Under the pieces are notes generated by a model. That model worked only from the letters and a program-made list of their open reading frames with translations, searched no databases and had not been told where the DNA came from. From Streptomycetaceae bacterium (GTDB lineage Bacteria > Actinomycetota > Actinomycetes > Nanopelagicales > Nanopelagicaceae), in NCBI GenBank assembly GCA_027488575.1, contig JAIYBJ010000017.1, forward strand, positions 1 through 64,000: DNA of 64,000 nt. Direction: 5' to 3'. The stretch's first letter is position 1, and every line of letters starts with the position of its first letter. The position numbers and the translations under genes are program-made. Shown piece after piece: positions 61,834 through 64,000 of this stretch.

Positions 61834-63216
61834 GTGCTCCGTAAATATCTATCCCTCAATACCGTGGGTTTCTTGCTCTTAATAACTCACTTAATTTCTC
61901 GAGCAATACATACAACTCCACAGATTTATCTGGACTTATGGATTTATAACGCAATTGCAATTCTCTTTGTTTTTTCACTCATTGGCGTACCTATCTTTAA
62001 TGACCATGTCGGTATTGCATTCATGGCACTGGCTATTGCATTCTGGGCAGCAGGTTCTTTTCTTTCCTCGCTTAGTGTTTTTTACAGTATCAACTTGCGA
62101 ATCGAGTTGATTTCTAATCTTCTATACATGCTCTTTTACCCAGCAGCATTTATTGCACTGCCCCGATTGCTCTCTCAAAGATCACGAATTTCTGCAGTCG
62201 AAATTCTGGATTCCACAATCATCGCTCTCGGTTTAAGTTCACTCGGCACTGCATTATTTGTTGGTCCAGTATTGCCCAGACTCAATGGCGATATGTTGAT
62301 GACTTTCTTCGCAATTTTTTATCCAGTCGGTGATTTAATTTTGGTGGCCAGCGTGATTTCTACTCTGTTGACACAAAGAGTTTCCAAGAGAGCGATTATT
62401 GCTAGCTTGGGAATTTTCATCTTTGCCTTTTCTGATTTTCTTTACTTATGGCTGCATGTCAATAACAAGTATGTCTTTGGATCAATTTCAGATGATGGTT
62501 GGCTGGTGGGGCTTGCATTAATTGTTATGTCTACGCAATTCAAAGCAAGTGAGCAGTTATCCAATGACGGTGTAAATCCAGTATTTGTTGCACTCTCGGT
62601 TTTCTTGAGTGCGACACTGCTGGGGATAATCACATTGCGACCTGGTTATTTTCCTTCATTTATTCTCTTGCCGACTCTGCTGACCTTACTTGTCGCATTT
62701 ATTCGAATGACTATTGCACTGCGACAAGCACGTTCACTTGGCACTGAACGAACTCTTGCTCGCACTGATGAGTTAACGGGATTATCTAATCGCAGGAAGC
62801 TGATTGCAGAGATGGATGAGATTGGAAGTACTGAGAGAGCTCTTTTGATCTTGGATCTTGATGGTTTCAAACCTGTTAACGATTCTTTCGGTCATGACGT
62901 CGGTGATGAAATTTTGAAACAAGTGGCTATGCGTTTTCATAGAGCACTTCCGCCGGATGCCACACTTGCCAGATTAGGTGGAGATGAATTTGGTGTGTTG
63001 ATTCACGGGAATTACGAAACAAGTATGGAAGTTGCGCTGGCTCTTCATGCGACCATGAGTTATCCATTTGTTATTGGAAAGGAATCAATAGATCTAGGAG
63101 TCAGTATTGGAGTGGCCGCAAACAATGAAAATCATGATTTACTGCGACGAGCAGATGTTGCTATGTATCGAGCCAAGCGAGAATCACTCGGCGTTGCGCA
63201 CTTTGATTTCTTCTAA
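61834..63216 (+). CDS. Membrane-anchored GGDEF domain protein (putative diguanylate cyclase)
   Basis: 460 aa; multi-TM N-terminus then TDELTGLSNRRKLIAEM, LLILDLDGFKPVNDSFGHDVGDEIL, LARLGGDEFGVL. Confidence 0.93.
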   Translation: MLRKYLSLNTVGFLLLITHLISRAIHTTPQIYLDLWIYNAIAILFVFSLIGVPIFNDHVGIAFMALAIAFWAAGSFLSSLSVFYSINLRIELISNLLYMLFYPAAFIALPRLLSQRSRISAVEILDSTIIALGLSSLGTALFVGPVLPRLNGDMLMTFFAIFYPVGDLILVASVISTLLTQRVSKRAIIASLGIFIFAFSDFLYLWLHVNNKYVFGSISDDGWLVGLALIVMSTQFKASEQLSNDGVNPVFVALSVFLSATLLGIITLRPGYFPSFILLPTLLTLLVAFIRMTIALRQARSLGTERTLARTDELTGLSNRRKLIAEMDEIGSTERALLILDLDGFKPVNDSFGHDVGDEILKQVAMRFHRALPPDATLARLGGDEFGVLIHGNYETSMEVALALHATMSYPFVIGKESIDLGVSIGVAANNENHDLLRRADVAMYRAKRESLGVAHFDFF

Positions 63217-64000
63217 GCGGGCAAGAGATTCAATGCGCTCTAGCGAGTGCTCAACTAATTTCTTTGGATAACCGTGTTTGTATCCATCGGCGCAATCCCA
63301 TGGCTCGTGAATTTCATCCGCAGAAAGATGCGCTAATTCAGGTACGTACTTGCGGATGTAATCTCCATTTTCATCAAAGCGCTTGCCTTGTTCGATTGGA
63401 TTAAAGACTCGGTAATACGGGGAAGCATCAGTTCCGCACCCTGCAGTCCACTGCCACCCATGTGCATTTGATGCAATATCGAAATCAACAAGGTGTTCTT
63501 CAAAAAACAATGCTCCGTGTTGCCATTCGATGTGTAGATCTTTGGCTAAAAATGATGCAACGACCATGCGAACACGATTGTGCATCCAGCCTTCTTTAAT
63601 CAATTGGCGCATGCCAGCGTCAACAAATGGGTACCCAGTTTTGCCTTCACACCAAGCAATAAACTTCTTTCCCGGTTCGTCATAACGCATATTGGCAAAT
63701 TGCGGTGCGTAATAATCTTTATCTGTATGGGGATAGTTGAACAAAACATCTGCATAAAACTCGCGCCACGCAATTTCTTTTCTGAATGTGTCGTGCGCTT
63801 TATTTTCACCCAATCCAGTAAGCAATGTGCGTGGATGAATTTCTCCCCATGTTAGATGCGCACTCATTTTGCTCGTTCCATCGATGCCAGCAAAGTTACG
63901 TGTTTCATCATATGTATCAAGACCTTTGGCTTTAAATTTCTTAAAGCGTTCGTGTGCCGCTTTTTCGCCAGCTAATGGGATATCTGTACCCTCTGGCGCT
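63184..64000 (-). CDS. Deoxyribodipyrimidine photolyase/cryptochrome family (C-terminal part, runs off window edge)
   Basis: GIDGTSKMSAHLTWGEIHPRTLL, WREFYADVLFNYP, GYPFVDAGMRQLIKEGWMHNRVRMVVASFLAKDLHIEWQHG, AHGWQWTAGCGTDASPYYRVFNP; frame stays open to 64000. Confidence 0.96.
   Translation of the reverse strand, partial: APEGTDIPLAGEKAAHERFKKFKAKGLDTYDETRNFAGIDGTSKMSAHLTWGEIHPRTLLTGLGENKAHDTFRKEIAWREFYADVLFNYPHTDKDYYAPQFANMRYDEPGKKFIAWCEGKTGYPFVDAGMRQLIKEGWMHNRVRMVVASFLAKDLHIEWQHGALFFEEHLVDFDIASNAHGWQWTAGCGTDASPYYRVFNPIEQGKRFDENGDYIRKYVPELAHLSADEIHEPWDCADGYKHGYPKKLVEHSLERIESLARLEEIKVRNAE

Overview
The window is a compact, low-repeat bacterial chromosome segment. Gene content and order suggest a streamlined actinobacterium, possibly Nanopelagicales/acI-like; that taxonomic placement is inference. 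It carries the tRNA-Trp-secE-nusG-rplKA-rplJL-rpoBC transcription/translation block, then housekeeping genes: murB, ispH, xseAB, class I fumarase, phoH, uppS, greA, eno, mfd, ppc, pth, rplY, prs, glmU, ispE, rsmA, tatD, metG, rsmI, pmt, a glp-rimJ-glpR cluster, copC/copD and an MMPL transporter. It ends with a GGDEF protein and a partial photolyase. Six tRNAs were folded by hand (Trp, Met, Thr, Leu-UAA, Gln-UUG, Arg-CCU). I saw no CRISPR array, transposon, integrase or prophage. The window is mostly ordinary core genome. The most interesting signals are: (a) a tRNA-Gln whose mature 3' end lies 1 nt before the glmU ATG; (b) a tRNA with a Leu UAA anticodon but a 73-nt type I body; (c) a strong recurring TANNNT-N6-RTG leaderless promoter signature, including a 25-bp back-to-back ispH/xseA divergent pair; (d) a glycosyltransferase with a CysRS-tail-like N-terminus; (e) a Glp/MoeA homologue that has lost MoeA domain and active-site motifs but keeps its rimJ-glpR neighbourhood; (f) a terminator hairpin embedded in the coding end of a convergent MFS gene.
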